A DNA stretch of 64,000 bases from Rachicladosporium sp. CCFEE 5018 (GCA_002077045.2 KZ111148.1:704088-768087); one strand, 5' to 3'. Shown: positions 43,100-54,669, counted from the stretch's first letter. The notes: generated by a model not told the origin, from the sequence alone. Translations and numbers: made by a program.

Positions 43100-44065
43100 A
43101 CGGGGAGGAATGAGTGCAAGAACGAGCGAGGCAAAGACATGTTGGGAAATTGCGCGCAGTATGCATAATCAGCTGCAAGGCACACATGAGTGAATCGATC
43201 AAAGTGGCCAGCTCCACGGATGCGGACAGAAACGTAGCGTTCAGCATAGCATTGAGAAGCTCGGAACTTGATAGCAATAGCTCACTCCACCGCTGCTGTC
43301 CCTATGGTTCATTCCAATGCCTCTCACGCTAGCTACATGTATCGACCATCCTTACAGCGAATGAACGCAGTCCACAGCCGCCTTCTGCAGGCGCGCGCAC
43401 GAGCCCATCGTTCACGGCTCCAGTCTTCCCACTGCCGTTGCCTTCACGCCATCCGGCGTTATACGTACAGTACATGTAGTCCAAGGTACCTTGAAGGCTG
43501 CCTCTCGCGTCCGCCATGCTGCAACGCGTGTCTTCAAAGGAACGGCTACGCCAGCGTACAGAATCGCCCTCGTCACTCGCGCCGAACTGACTCCGCTTTG
43601 TGACTGCTGAGCGATGCACTTTGGCGGCACAGCAGCGCTTACACACTCGGCATCAACCTGAACTTGTGCATGTCACTCTATACTTGCAGCATATTCATCT
43701 AGCTATATCTGCGGATCTGCGCGGCGTACTATTGCAGCGGTTGCACGGTGTTGGTGGCGCTTTTGGCTGCAGGTACGCGCTGATGTGCCGAACTACGCCA
43801 ATGGCATCTGGGATTGAAAGGTAAGTGAGAGGCGAAGTGCATGGCAAGCAGAGTATAAGGACATGGTCGCACAGCTAGACGGCAAGTAAAGCACGAAGTC
43901 CTTGCTGTTGTCTTTTCATCGCGGTGTTTTCAGGTGGCTTACTGTCCTTTCCGATCGTTCACCTTCAACATCTGCACAGCATATCGCGTTTGCTCTTTGT
44001 ACACGGCTGGACCTACTTAAATCGACGCCTCTGCCTAGCCTACTATCTCGCTGTCTCAGATCACG
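43100..44065. other. Intergenic, no confident gene, copy B
   Basis: Equivalent of 12224-13187. The left half is divergent with indels, the right half nearly identical. The pyrimidine-rich leader just before 44066 is unchanged. Confidence 0.45.
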
Positions 44066-44509
44066 ATGGCGCGGTCACTGGCTATGATTCTCCTCTCGAC
44101 TCTGCTCCTCGCCCTCACCACACTCGCAATGCCGCTAGACTCTCAAAAACCTATCGTCCCGACGCACTCTGCACCCAAGCCACGAATCTTTCCTCTGTCT
44201 GCTGGCACATTTGCAATCACGGGCCCGCCCATTATGGCACAGCTTCCGCCACGCCCACATCATGTCGCCGAAGAAAAGAAAGCATCAGCGCAAACCTGGT
44301 ACGGAGCACAGAAGGAGCGCGGCTGCGACCGCACGGCGTGCGCGAGTTGCAGATTTGCGTATCGGTGCGAGAAAGGAAGAGCGGATTGGTGAGTGCGTCC
44401 GAAGGCTGGAATGTAACGCAAGTGCTAATGGAACAATAGCTTACGGTGTGACGAAGCAGAGTACTGCTCAGCGTGCGAGATGCCCGAGAGGGGCGCAGGG
44501 GAACTCTGA
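44066..44509 (+). CDS. Small secreted cysteine-rich protein, copy B
   Basis: Exons 44066-44388 and 44440-44509 give 130 residues. Signal peptide, Pro-rich middle and C-terminal Cys cluster as in copy A. One cysteine differs: EYCSAC here against ECCSAC in copy A, leaving eight cysteines, an even number that could all pair. The other replacements are mild (for example S-to-T in the signal core). The splice sites and TGCTAATG branch are identical. Confidence 0.65.
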
Positions 44510-44598
44510 GCAGACCTAGAGATTGGGTGGAGGATTTAAAAACAGCGATGGAGAGTAATGTTCCATTCTTGTACTGCGTTATAGCCGGTCTGTATCGA

Positions 44599-45491
44599 CT
44601 AATAGATGTATGGAATGAGCTTGTATGGCACCTTTCGTCGAACCTCGTCCCACTGTGCGCCATACTACACACTGCTGTCAGCTCCCAGTCTCTCGTCTCG
44701 CAAGCGGCTAGACGACTTACTCGCTTCTCGCAATAAGCATCAAGACTCGGAATACCTCTCTGTGTGAAATCACCAGCCAGGAACGCGCCTTGCACAGCAC
44801 CCCAGGCCCACCCTGCGGAGATCAGAGAGTAGCCCGTCCGCCAGAGTGTGTAACCGCCGTAGTTGATGTTCCTAGCCAGTCCGAAGAGCCCATCTGAGTA
44901 AGGCTTGCCCTTGTTCTTCGGATCGATCTTGAAGGCCTTGCGTTGGATCTCGCTGTACCACTCCCAGAACAGTCCGACAGCGTACAGCGGGATGCCGACA
45001 GCCAAAGTCAGTGGGACGGGAGACAGCGATAGTGGTTGCGATAGCAAAGCCAAAGGGTCTTGGGAGAGAGACGAGAGCGAGAAAAGCGTGTTCAGGCTAT
45101 TGAGTATGGTGTTGTAGGCTGCCACTCCCACGCTGAAGCCGGGCGGCATGACAGTGTCGCAGATCTCGAGTTTCCAGTAGATCTGCTTTGCTGCTGAGCC
45201 GGTAGCTAGCACCATAATAAGGGCATGATAGGGGCTAAGGCCTGTGGCAGACGAGATCTGGCCCAAGACGCCTGTTGAGGGTAAGGGTGCTGATGCTGTC
45301 GGTGATGACAAGCCGATGGTGTTCAGGAACTTCGAACCGGCACCGGAAGAGAGTAGCCAATACTGAAATGGCAGATCGATCGCGCGGAGCGCCACGAAGA
45401 GAACTGTGCCGGCTGCTGAAGGTCCTTTCTTGCGGGAGTCCCAGAACCACTTCGGTGGCTCGTAATTGCTCTTCGATGTGCTGGAAGCCAT
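44599..45491 (-). CDS. Integral membrane protein, ICMT/DUF1295-like, copy B
   Basis: Exon 1 45491-44721 and exon 2 44664-44599 give 278 residues, as in copy A. The NYGGYTLWRTG motif and the CEKR/YGAQWDEV junction are the same. A loop in the middle differs (LALLSQPLSLSPVPLT against SALPSKPLSLSFVPPT), and silent changes are dense between 45010 and 45490, so the 5' half of the gene is more diverged than the 3' half. Confidence 0.7.
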
Positions 45492-45958
45492 GTTTCGAGA
45501 AGCGCGACAAGGTCACACGACGTGATCAAGACAGGAATGAAGATGTGAATAAAACGGAATATTGAGATGAGCCAGGCCGTGCAGGGTGTAGAGATCAAAG
45601 TGGTGGAGGTCCGTCGAACAGTGGAGACGAGGAGCCGGAGGAACTGCTGTGAGGAATGCCGACTCGGCGAGCTGCACACTGGGACCACTTACCAGCATTT
45701 ACCAGCACGACGTGCTCTTTGGAGACGACCTGGTATCGGGCTGGTAGGAGGCGGAACAACAGCACTCTGGGTACATGTAGCACTGTGAAGTGATTCCAAA
45801 GGCTTTGCCTTCGGCCGCTGGTCTTGGCACCGACTTCACCTCTGTCGAAGCGGACGCGTCGCAGGTCAATTTACGCGTTCGGCCATTAATTGCGATCTTG
45901 CAGACGCAAGCCAAAATTTCCACGACAACACTGATCGAGTTCGCCGCAGCAGAATGGC
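45492..45958. promoter_or_regulatory. Divergent promoter region, copy B
   Basis: 467 bp between the two starts, same length as copy A. The first ~110 bp next to the membrane-protein gene differ clearly from copy A; the rest is nearly identical. Confidence 0.5.
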
Positions 45959-47231
45959 ATGGCAGCCGTCATCGACCTGGCCTCGACGCCAAACTCGACA
46001 GCCCTGAAGCTGCCCTCCTCTTCGCGTAGGTTATACTCGACATTCTTCTGCTTCGACAGCTCTCTGACCACCTCATAGATCGGCTACCCAGCGTATCTGC
46101 TGCAGAGGCGTTCCAGGCGCTCTCGGACGCGAACAATGGACCATCCGTCATCCCGACCGGCATCCATGGTCTAGACGATGCACTCGGCGGCGGGATTGAG
46201 GTGGGTAAAGTGACTGAATTGTGGGGACCGATTGGAGCCGGCAAGACCGCCATTGCGTAGGTCGAGTGTGCTCTATCGAGAAGTCACATAGCGGGCACTG
46301 ATACGCCGGTTTGCAGTCTCGCCACTGCGACGCATGCCATGGAACCGAGCGGCACGGTAGTTTGGCTTGGTACGCATGAACCACTTCTGTACAGCAAGTC
46401 CTAAGTCTAACGACACCAGACACATCGACACCTCTGGCTCCACGCCGTCTGCTCACTCCATCGCCGGGTAGCACGAATGCCGCCTTCATCACCATGCCAA
46501 GCCCCACACTCCCTCACCTCCTGGCCCTTCTTCTCCACCCTCCCTCAACTTTCCCTCCACCGCACACAACCCTGCTAGTCCTCCCAAACCTCCACCACCT
46601 CCTCGAGTCCTCGCACCCTCGAAACCCTACTTCTCCGGCCGCAACTCCAGTCGCCACACAGAAATGGGCTGCATCCCGCCGGTACGCGATCCTCGGCACG
46701 CTCATCACCGCATTGAATCGAGTAGCTGTGATGCATAACATTGCGGTGCTCGTGATGACTGGTTGCGCGACGAGACAGCGGCCAGGCATGCCATTGGGCC
46801 TCGTGCCGGGTGTTGGTGGCGGGGAGTGGGAAGCTGGCGTTTGGAACCGGGTGGTGGTCTACCGAGACTTTGGGGTCAGAGTCGCGGGAGTGCAGAAGGG
46901 AAGGGGCAGTGCCGTGGCTGCTGGCATGCATGGACTTGGGACTGTGGCTGGATTCACTGTTGACGGAAGTGGGAGGGCTGTGCCTCTCGAAGCGTCGACT
47001 GGTGAACCCAGCGAGGGAGGCGCCAAAGTCCCTGGCGTCACGTTGCATCCGAGTCCTGTTCGCGGACTGCCGATAGCATTGCCACGTAAACGAGCATTCG
47101 ACGAGATCGCCGACTCTGACGACGAAGAGGGCGTAGATGAGTATGGCGGCTGGGCTGATGTCGAAGATGATGTTGCGCTCGTGGCCGATGCTGTAGACAG
47201 CACTGCAGCAGCAGCGATAGACCTGACATGA
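45959..47231 (+). CDS. RAD51-family recombination protein, complete (copy B)
   Basis: Exons 45959-46025, 46079-46256, 46317-46369 and 46420-47231 give 369 residues. Core features in order: PTGIHGLDDALGGGI, Walker A GPIGAGKT (72-79), VVWLD strand, a hydrophobic LLVLPN strand where Walker B is expected but without a clear Asp, AILGTLITALNRVAVMHNIAVLVMTGCATR (RecA-like helix and strand, split here across motifs), WNRVVVYRDFG, and an acidic Asp/Glu-rich tail. This is a RAD51 paralogue, closest in style to Rad55/Rhp55-type mediators that help load Rad51 in the nucleus. The missing Walker B acid fits weak or no ATP hydrolysis. The exact paralogue class is inference. Confidence 0.78.
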
Positions 47232-47413
47232 GTCGACGCCGCACCCTCCACGTCGAGGTCTCTGACCCAGTATTTAGTAGTAGCATCCGCGGCATGCATC
47301 CGGAACAGGAGGCAGCTCACTCATCGACCAGATAGGTGAGAACAAGGCGCGTTATACATCGCTAATTTACATGTTATGCACATCTCTATGTTCGTGCCCA
47401 CGTCGGCCAACCT

Positions 47414-49717
47414 CTACCTCCTCCCCGAACGAGCAATCTCCTCAATCCTTCTCAACGTCTCATCCCCCTCATCCATCCCCTCAAACCCCTTCACCCTACC
47501 TCCCCTTCTCGCACCACCAATTCCAAGACCCTTCCTCGCCAGATGCCTGTCCGCCTCAAGCCTTTTGAAATCCGGCAATGAACTCCCATAGTTGGCCTTG
47601 GGCACCACGTCCCTCGGCTTGTCGCCGAACCAGCCCTCTCCACTACCACCACTCTCGAATCTCTCGGGTGGCAGCAACGAGCTCACTGGTCCCGAGCCGC
47701 TACCACCGAAGCGGGTTCGTTCAGCGACGATCTCTTCCGTCGTCTCGGTCTTGACGGCCACTGCTTCCCGCTCAGCGCGCACGATGTTGAGCTTGATGCG
47801 GCCAGCTTCGTCGACAGAAGCAGACGTGGGGTGGATCCAGATCTTGCCTCCACCCGGGGTTGCCTCGTCCATGGTCGCGGCCGGATCGAGTTCTTCAATA
47901 CCGCCAGGATTCGATTTCTTGAACTCTCCACCCTTGGGATCTGAGGTCACGAAACCGGCGACACCGAGGAGAGCGTACTGGTTCTTGCTCTTCGCACTGT
48001 TTCTCGCCGCTAGCACCCGAGCTGAGATCGGGGATCGCGCGGCTTGTGGGCCGTGCACGGGGTGGTTCTCCATGATCGCATTCGTGCGGAGATAGCTTAG
48101 ACCTGCTGCTGGATGCGTTGTAGGTGGCGCAGCATCTGTAGCGCCGAGGTTGTAGTCTGTGGTTAGGGCTGAGAGGAAGCGGGTAGTTGAGTTACCATCC
48201 TGGAGGGGGGAGCCGGTTTTGTGCAGGGCTGGAAGATCGAGGAATTGCGTTATTAGGGCTGTGAGAGAGGAGGAGAGGACGTCTTTGGCGTGTGAGGCGC
48301 GGAGGGATTTAAGGATGTCGGGAAGGGTGGAAGGTCGAGGTTGTAGGGAGGTGAGGAGCGAGGATTCCCAGTCGCGCTGGATCGTTGCTCGACGAGATTG
48401 CTCGGCTTGGAGCGATGCTGTCGCGGAGGCAGTAAGGGAAGCCACGCTGCTAGGCGTGGCTTCTTCTGCAGCGGTGTCTTCAAGGACGCGAGCAGCATTC
48501 CGCGCCGCCTCGGTAAGACTCCTGTCCATCATGTCCTGTGCCTTGGACAAAGCCTTATCGACCGTCGCGTGTAGGATCCTAACGACATCAATGTCCTCCG
48601 GGTTGACTTCGAGCGCCTGTCTTCGTGCTTCTCGGATTGTCCTCAAGGCTACGTCGGGCGCCTGTAATCGCCTTGCCTCCAGCACATATGCAGCTCTTGC
48701 CTGCTGGAGCGAAGCCACAGCGCTCTTTACAGCCTCGACTTCCTCATCACTCCCGGACTCATTCACTTCGGTCAGTCGTCTCGTCGCCACCTCAATCATC
48801 AGATCGAACGATTTCCTTGTCTCCGCGAAAGCCTGTCCCCTAGCCTCCTTCATCGCCCTCTCCGCCTCGGCAGGCGCCGTCCATCGCCTGGCCTCAGCCT
48901 CAAATTGCTCCTTCCGATCCTTCGCTCTCGCGACCAACTCCTCTCCCTTCACCCTCGCCTCTTCTGCCCCATCAACAGGTGCCTCTACGACCATCCTCCG
49001 CGCCTCCCTCTCAGCCTCCTCAACCACCAGTCCAGCCCTGACAACCGGACTCGCGCTCTCCAACGGACCGAACCACTTCCCGGCCTCCCTAGCCTCCCTC
49101 TTCAACCGCTCAAACTCCTTTTCCGCGAAGTGCTTCGTGAGAAACTCATCCCACTCCGCCTTCCTCCCAGCGATAGCCTTATTGACCCATTTTTGAAACT
49201 CGCCTTCACTCATACCCGCAATCCAAGGACCTTGGTTCTTCCATCGTCTATCCGCTCCGTTTCTACTCCGTACGACGTCCGGGTCCGTAACATCAATGTC
49301 GTCTTCGAAAACACTTCGCTTTCCCTCTGCACTCCCCGGCCCTTCGTTCTTGGCTACGAAGTTGACACCTAGCTCACCGAACTTGCGCACACTCCGTACT
49401 TCGCCTGCTGCACTCTCGAACTCGGTGATGTGATCTGGCGTGTCAACGCCGAGAACTTTGATCACCGCATCGCTGCGCTTGACGACCTTGTTGGGCAGGG
49501 GTCGTTTCAGTCCCCAATCTCCGCGATGATGTGAAGACGCGGGAGTTGCTATCGCCTGGTGCGTCGGATGTGGAAGGGTCGCGGTATCTGAAGCACGGTA
49601 CTGGCCTGTGGAGGATGGGGTCTCGAGGGCAGGTGTTGGGAGCGGGCGGGGAAGCGAAAATAGGCGGGATGTGCGGAGGAGGAGGGAGGTAGGAGAGGAG
49701 CGGGGCGAGAGGGACAT
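47414..49717 (-). CDS. MRP51: Mitochondrial small-subunit ribosomal protein, MRP51 (bS1m) type, complete (copy B)
   Basis: 767 residues, no introns. N-terminal Arg/Ser/Leu-rich stretch suits a mitochondrial presequence. Family segments: ATLPHPTHQAIATP, RGDWGLKRPLP, DTPDHITEFESAA, GPWIAGMSEGEFQKWV, then near the C-terminus THPAAGLSYLRTNAIMENHP, YALLGVAGFV and GGGKIWIHPTSASVDEAGRI. Between about 200 and 480 lies a long Ala/Glu/Arg/Lys-rich, probably helical insert, and a Gly/Arg-rich tail follows 690; this makes it much longer than typical ~350-450-residue relatives. The protein belongs to the mitoribosomal 37S subunit and in yeast helps recognise mRNA leaders. It converges on the RAD51-like gene, 182 bp apart. 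Confidence 0.87.
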   Translation of the reverse strand: MSLSPRSSPTSLLLRTSRLFSLPRPLPTPALETPSSTGQYRASDTATLPHPTHQAIATPASSHHRGDWGLKRPLPNKVVKRSDAVIKVLGVDTPDHITEFESAAGEVRSVRKFGELGVNFVAKNEGPGSAEGKRSVFEDDIDVTDPDVVRSRNGADRRWKNQGPWIAGMSEGEFQKWVNKAIAGRKAEWDEFLTKHFAEKEFERLKREAREAGKWFGPLESASPVVRAGLVVEEAEREARRMVVEAPVDGAEEARVKGEELVARAKDRKEQFEAEARRWTAPAEAERAMKEARGQAFAETRKSFDLMIEVATRRLTEVNESGSDEEVEAVKSAVASLQQARAAYVLEARRLQAPDVALRTIREARRQALEVNPEDIDVVRILHATVDKALSKAQDMMDRSLTEAARNAARVLEDTAAEEATPSSVASLTASATASLQAEQSRRATIQRDWESSLLTSLQPRPSTLPDILKSLRASHAKDVLSSSLTALITQFLDLPALHKTGSPLQDGNSTTRFLSALTTDYNLGATDAAPPTTHPAAGLSYLRTNAIMENHPVHGPQAARSPISARVLAARNSAKSKNQYALLGVAGFVTSDPKGGEFKKSNPGGIEELDPAATMDEATPGGGKIWIHPTSASVDEAGRIKLNIVRAEREAVAVKTETTEEIVAERTRFGGSGSGPVSSLLPPERFESGGSGEGWFGDKPRDVVPKANYGSSLPDFKRLEADRHLARKGLGIGGARRGGRVKGFEGMDEGDETLRRIEEIARSGRR

Positions 49718-49996
49718 AATTGAGTGAGTATATCAGAGGTAGGAGGAGGGAAGAGATGGGGGGTTGTCTCACTGCAATAATCTCGGGAGTGGTGCGGGCG
49801 AGTTCACATGCTACCGTTGGCGATTCGTGATATTGCCCAAAACCAGACATCGCGAGCTCTCGACTATTCATCACGCTGCACTGAATACAACGGGCAGATC
49901 ATTGAGAGCATGGGGGGAAATCTTGCATGAATTGCGGACAGTATTTTGCACCACATCTACGAACGATTCTGTCCAAATTCCAGCCCAGACGCCAGA

Positions 49997-51610
49997 TCAT
50001 CGCCACACCCACCCTCCACCTCCTCCCCTCCGTTTCCTCTCCTCCCGTCTCGCCATACCCTCACTAACATACTCTCTCTCCTCCATCGCAGCTCCATAGA
50101 AACCTTCGGGTCTCCGTTCCTCCAGTCGCATGCTTCCAAACGCATCCTGTAGCCTATCACTCGCCGACGCCGCTCGGTCCAGTGGCTCCCGCGAGTGAGT
50201 GTATGCATCGCCATCCGCAGCAGCCGCACGTGCGTGCTCGCGACCTAGGACTTCGAGACCCCTTGCACGGATTGATGACGATGTCGGTCGTGGGTCTGAG
50301 TCTGCGCGAGGCGGTAGGATGGGCTGATGAAGCACGGTTTGTTGGCGAGGCCGAGGTGCGAGCTCCGCAAGCCGTCTGCGAGGTGACAGTGGTGATGTGG
50401 AAGACGACTGAAACGATGTCCTCGGCCGCGAGTCTCGAATCGGCGACACAGGTGCGTCAGTGACGCGATAAAGTCGTCGTGTCGTCGAGGTAGGCATCGG
50501 TGGCTCCGACACCGAGTACCGTTGCTGCTCACGCTCACGCGATATGCGTCTCGCGGCCGCTGCATCCTTTTCGCGCTGCAACTGCGCGAGCTCAAATTCT
50601 ATGTCCTGCTCGCGCTGGCGACCCTCGAGCGCTGCTGCGGCCTCTTTGCGGTGCCTCTCCCGGCTTGCAGCGTCGCGGGCCTCCTCAGCAGCGGCATTCG
50701 AAAATCGCTGGCGTTCGCGTGCGGTGTACCTCGCTTGCTCGAGGTCGGCTAAATGTTGGTCCTGTTGCGCCGACGACGAGATCCGAGCTTTGGCTTCGCG
50801 AAGGCGAGCAATGTCGGAATCTATTCGTGCCTGACTAGTCGATGATGTCGAGCGAGATGTCTGGGCGCTCGATGATCTGCTACCTTTCGCTATAGGAATG
50901 TCGCGCGCGGAGTCATGACGATCATCACGCAGGGTCCGCACAGTGGGCAGTCGACTCAGACCTGGCGTCGATCCAGGAGACGACGATGGTCGGCCTGTGG
51001 TATCGACAGACAGGCTCGGTCGCTTGCGTGCTGGTGTGCGCTCTTCGGTTCTGTAGTCACTGGCCGGTGCAATCGAGCTTGTGAACGAAACGTTGCGAGA
51101 CCAGCGTCGCTCAATTTCAGAAGCGCGAGGCATCTCGAGCGACGGCGGGCGATCGTAAACCGCTGTGCCTTCGGGAGTGATCGCAGCCTCAGCTGACGGA
51201 GGCTGTGTCGATGGATGTGGTGTCGCACTCCGGCGAATGGACGACTTCGGTAGTGTCGGTCGCGTCGAGGGACGTACGATAGATGGCGAGGATGTTGCTT
51301 CAACCGAATTGCGACCACCTGTCGTATTGCTGCGTCGAACAGTCTCCTTCAGGCTCGACTGTCGACTAAGGTCGTGGTAGCGTCGCTCGCTACCGTCCTT
51401 TGCTTGCGTGACGAGGAGTCCGTCCGACGATCCAGAGGAAGAGGCTGCAGTCGACGGCTTCGTCACGACGATCTTCGCTGTCTGTGCCTTGCGTTGTTGG
51501 ACGTTTGAGCAGAGACGGCCCGGTGCAGCGTCGCGGCAACGACGAGTAGTCTCGTACGTACTCTGCTGGCCGTCAGAGTTGACGTAGGTCTTTTGCTCAA
51601 TGATGCACAT
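49997..51610 (-). CDS. Disordered/coiled-coil fungal protein of unknown function, copy B
   Basis: 537 residues, same length as copy A, no introns. The ordered N-terminus (MCIIEQKTYVNSDGQQ) is unchanged. Silent changes cluster densely at about 50570-51010, the coiled-coil part, while the flanks are nearly identical to copy A. Amino-acid changes are few and conservative there, so the protein is under constraint even where the DNA has diverged. Confidence 0.75.
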   Translation of the reverse strand: MCIIEQKTYVNSDGQQSTYETTRRCRDAAPGRLCSNVQQRKAQTAKIVVTKPSTAASSSGSSDGLLVTQAKDGSERRYHDLSRQSSLKETVRRSNTTGGRNSVEATSSPSIVRPSTRPTLPKSSIRRSATPHPSTQPPSAEAAITPEGTAVYDRPPSLEMPRASEIERRWSRNVSFTSSIAPASDYRTEERTPARKRPSLSVDTTGRPSSSPGSTPGLSRLPTVRTLRDDRHDSARDIPIAKGSRSSSAQTSRSTSSTSQARIDSDIARLREAKARISSSAQQDQHLADLEQARYTARERQRFSNAAAEEARDAASRERHRKEAAAALEGRQREQDIEFELAQLQREKDAAAARRISREREQQRYSVSEPPMPTSTTRRLYRVTDAPVSPIRDSRPRTSFQSSSTSPLSPRRRLAELAPRPRQQTVLHQPILPPRADSDPRPTSSSIRARGLEVLGREHARAAAADGDAYTHSREPLDRAASASDRLQDAFGSMRLEERRPEGFYGAAMEEREYVSEGMARREERKRRGGGGGWVWR

Positions 51611-53553
51611 CGGTGGTTGGATTGTTATCGGTGATAGGTTGTTCGTGATCGACGAGGCGAGATTGGATAGAGTGAACCGAATGGATGTACCTAAGGTCGA
51701 AGGGCACTAGACGATTGGCAGCCTGATAGTGGATCCGATACCGTGCCTCAGGCCTGTGTTGGTGGCGATCTGACAGAGTTTTGCGTGAGTGATGTTCCGA
51801 GTCTGCTATCCAATGGAGTCACAACAGCTTCGAGTGAGACAATAGGTAGGCAGCAATGTTGGTTTTCGTCAGTCAGTCGGGTGACTGTGAGGCCTTCCTC
51901 TTGGCAAGCCGGCCTCACTCAGGGTAGCACTGGCACAAGTGACCTTCAGTATTATCCGCCACTATAAGGTGTGCAGTAAGTATGTCTTTCAATAGAGTCT
52001 TACACAGCAAACAATGTATGCAGGTACGACAATGCAAGTCAAACGGCGGGCCGTGAGACAGACATCGCATCGCAGGGCAGGGCATGGCGCTGGTTTTGTA
52101 GGTCCAGCACCGCAACGATTGACGGCGTGGCGCGTGGACATACTAGACAGACGTTCCTAAGACAAAGCGCCTCGTCGCAAGCGCCTCGTGCATGTTTGAG
52201 CATGGGTGGATTTGCAGTGTTCGATGTTCGAAGGATTCACCAACATGCAGGCTGTGCAGGTGGTGGTGGCTTGTGGCGTCTCCGCAGCCAACGCCAGTGG
52301 ATTGACGACACGCGATCCTCGCCAGTGACGCAAGATGCATCGTTGTACTCCCCGAGAGAGACGGTATAGAGAGTAGATACGAAATGACAGATGCTTACCG
52401 ATGCCGTAGATCGTGCATACGAATGTGTCGCACGGTCTCCAACATGGTGGTTCAGCTTTCAGCGTCCTGTCGCTGTCCCGGGCCTGAGGACGTGACAGAT
52501 TCCGTGTTCCTGCGTCAGGAACACGCGACCCTCGGTGGGCAGACCGTTTTCAGTCCGCTCCTCGGTAACGATAACATGATTGTTACCGAGTGTGGCTTTC
52601 ATGATGTGCTTGGTAACAGAGAGACCCGCCATGATGTCGATGAAGGAGGCAGTGCGGAACGAGTGGAGCGGAGAAAAAGCAAGCTGCAAAGCTTGGTCCA
52701 CCGGCTTGTTGGCCCCAGTCTTGGCGCGAACTCTGTTCCCATTGGCCTGCGAGCCTCGTTGTCGCAGCAAATCTATCTTCAGCCTCAGGACTCGACGCGC
52801 GAGCGACTGCAAGTGTCCCGTCCGCATCTCGCCGAACTCGCCGGAGCTTTGTCACCTGCACCCTCCGAGTCCCTCACCAGCCACATGATCTCCTTAGAAG
52901 GATTCACATCCCAGTGCAAATCCAACATCTCCCTCCTTTGCGACCTTCTGAAACGTCCGAACTGACCCTCGACCAGCTGAACAAGGGCACGTACTGGCTG
53001 TGCTCACAAAATGTACCTGCAGTACCGGCTCCGCGCCAGACGGCTCGCGTTCGGATGCGGAGCGATGGTATAGAGGTCTTGCTGACTTATCTTGATTACC
53101 TGGCCTGCGAACCTGAGGCTTGTAGTCGTAGTCCAGACTACGCGGCTGCATCACGGAGTCCTCTACGCTCGGCTGGCCATTGCCTGTTTGCAAGGGTCCC
53201 TTCAGCTGCACCGGGTCTGCGAGTCGATGACCACGAGTTGTCAGTGAACTCGGAACGAGGGGTTGGCACTGCGCTTCGTGCAAGCAACATCGAGCGTCGT
53301 GCTATCTGGAAGTCCGAGCCAACTTTATCTCCGTTTCTCTGAATGTCGGCAATGCAGGAAGTGCCACGCGACGTCCGACCGTGCCAGCGATGTGATGGAG
53401 TGCTGGCAGCGCGAGAGGCCGAACGTGACTGAGTGCAGCGCAGTAAAACCGCCGGTCTTTCTCACCGACATCGCAAGATGCCTTTGCAATCATGAGACCC
53501 GTGAGAGATGCACAGTAGTGTTCGAACCGAGCCTTACGAATTGATTGGAAATT
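51611..53553. other. 1.9 kb without a supported gene, copy B
   Basis: Equivalent of 18844-20776. A 9-base insertion and other indels near 52660-52790 disrupt frames that are open in copy A. The inverted repeat is at 52561-52590. Confidence 0.55.
52561..52590. repeat. Perfect 9-bp inverted repeat, copy B
   Basis: Arms CTCGGTAAC and GTTACCGAG with the same 12-nt loop as at 19794-19823. Unchanged between copies. Confidence 0.5.
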
Positions 53554-54669
53554 CTAGCTCTTGCCTCCAAACTTCCTACCCAGCCACTCCAAGATTACTT
53601 CAGCAATCTCATCCGGCTTCTCGTACAACACCCAGTGCCCAGCGTCCACGACCTTGTCCTCACATCCGCCCTTGAGCAGCCCCTGCTTCCTCGCATCCTC
53701 CATCAGATCTGTTCTGCACACCCAATCGCCTGTCTGCCCAATGAACAGCATGGGCACATCGATCGTGATGCCCTCCTGATTCGGCTTGTCAATCAGCTCT
53801 TGCTCATCCTTCAGCATGGTGTTGTTCGCTAATGTATGATAGTAATTGACAGGAGCATCAAACCCATCCCTCTTAATCCGGTCAAGATACCTCTGCTGCA
53901 GCTCCTTATTCTGCGCATACGGCTTCAAATCCACAGTATAATCCTTGTACCTCCCCTCCTTCGCCACATACTCCCTCATCGTCCCGGGCGTGCAGAACAT
54001 CTCCCTCATCCAGATATCTCTGCCCTTCTCCTCCGGTTTCGGACTTGGGAAGTTACCGTTGTTGACTTCCCACATTCGCATGGGGTCGGCGTTCATCAAT
54101 TTGGGCGCGTCAGGTGCAGTGAAGAAGTTCCAGTACTCCCATTGCGGGTAGCCGAAGCGGGCGGCGGTGACTTCATTGGCCTTGTTGAGGTCGAAGGGCG
54201 CGGCGGAAGGAATTTGGTAGGCGAGGGACAGGATTATAAGACCTTGGCAGCGGTGCTTGTGGTAGAGGTAGGTTCTTTGGGCGGTCGCTGAACCCCAATC
54301 GTGACCGATTGGGATGACATTATTGCCTACACCTTCTTGATCGAGGATCTGGAAGATTGAATTCGCTTGCTGCTTGTAGTTATATTGCGACACTTTGCTG
54401 GGACCCGTTGGTTTCGAAGACCCGCCGAAACCTAGCAGGTCCACAAGAACAAAGGGGAAGCGTTGCTTGAGGAAGTGCGGGACCGCCCCAGTCCACATGA
54501 AGGCATCGTCTGGGTAGCCGTGGATGAAGACGAGCGTCGGAGTGTCCTTGCTTTGCTTGTCGCGGAAGTTGGGAGAGAGGTAGTAGCTATATGTGAGATC
54601 GTGCGGTTTCGTCTGGATGGTCTTGTGCTCCAGCGATTCCATCTCCTTGAGACCTGCGATTAGCGCCAT
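53554..54669 (-). CDS. Epoxide hydrolase-like alpha/beta hydrolase, copy B
   Basis: 371 residues from the Met at 54669. HGYP, D124, D315 and H345 all kept. The protein is almost identical to copy A (residue 3 is Leu instead of Pro) although dozens of silent third-position differences separate the genes, dense at 53840-54240. This is strong purifying selection on both copies. The upstream TATAAG and GTAAGT elements are also kept. Confidence 0.88.
   Translation of the reverse strand: MALIAGLKEMESLEHKTIQTKPHDLTYSYYLSPNFRDKQSKDTPTLVFIHGYPDDAFMWTGAVPHFLKQRFPFVLVDLLGFGGSSKPTGPSKVSQYNYKQQANSIFQILDQEGVGNNVIPIGHDWGSATAQRTYLYHKHRCQGLIILSLAYQIPSAAPFDLNKANEVTAARFGYPQWEYWNFFTAPDAPKLMNADPMRMWEVNNGNFPSPKPEEKGRDIWMREMFCTPGTMREYVAKEGRYKDYTVDLKPYAQNKELQQRYLDRIKRDGFDAPVNYYHTLANNTMLKDEQELIDKPNQEGITIDVPMLFIGQTGDWVCRTDLMEDARKQGLLKGGCEDKVVDAGHWVLYEKPDEIAEVILEWLGRKFGGKS

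Noticed and set aside
48159..49196. 345-residue plus-strand frame
   Set aside because: Exactly antisense to the MRP51-type gene; its Ser/Ala-rich composition is the mirror of Ala/Glu/Arg codons. Shadow of the real gene.
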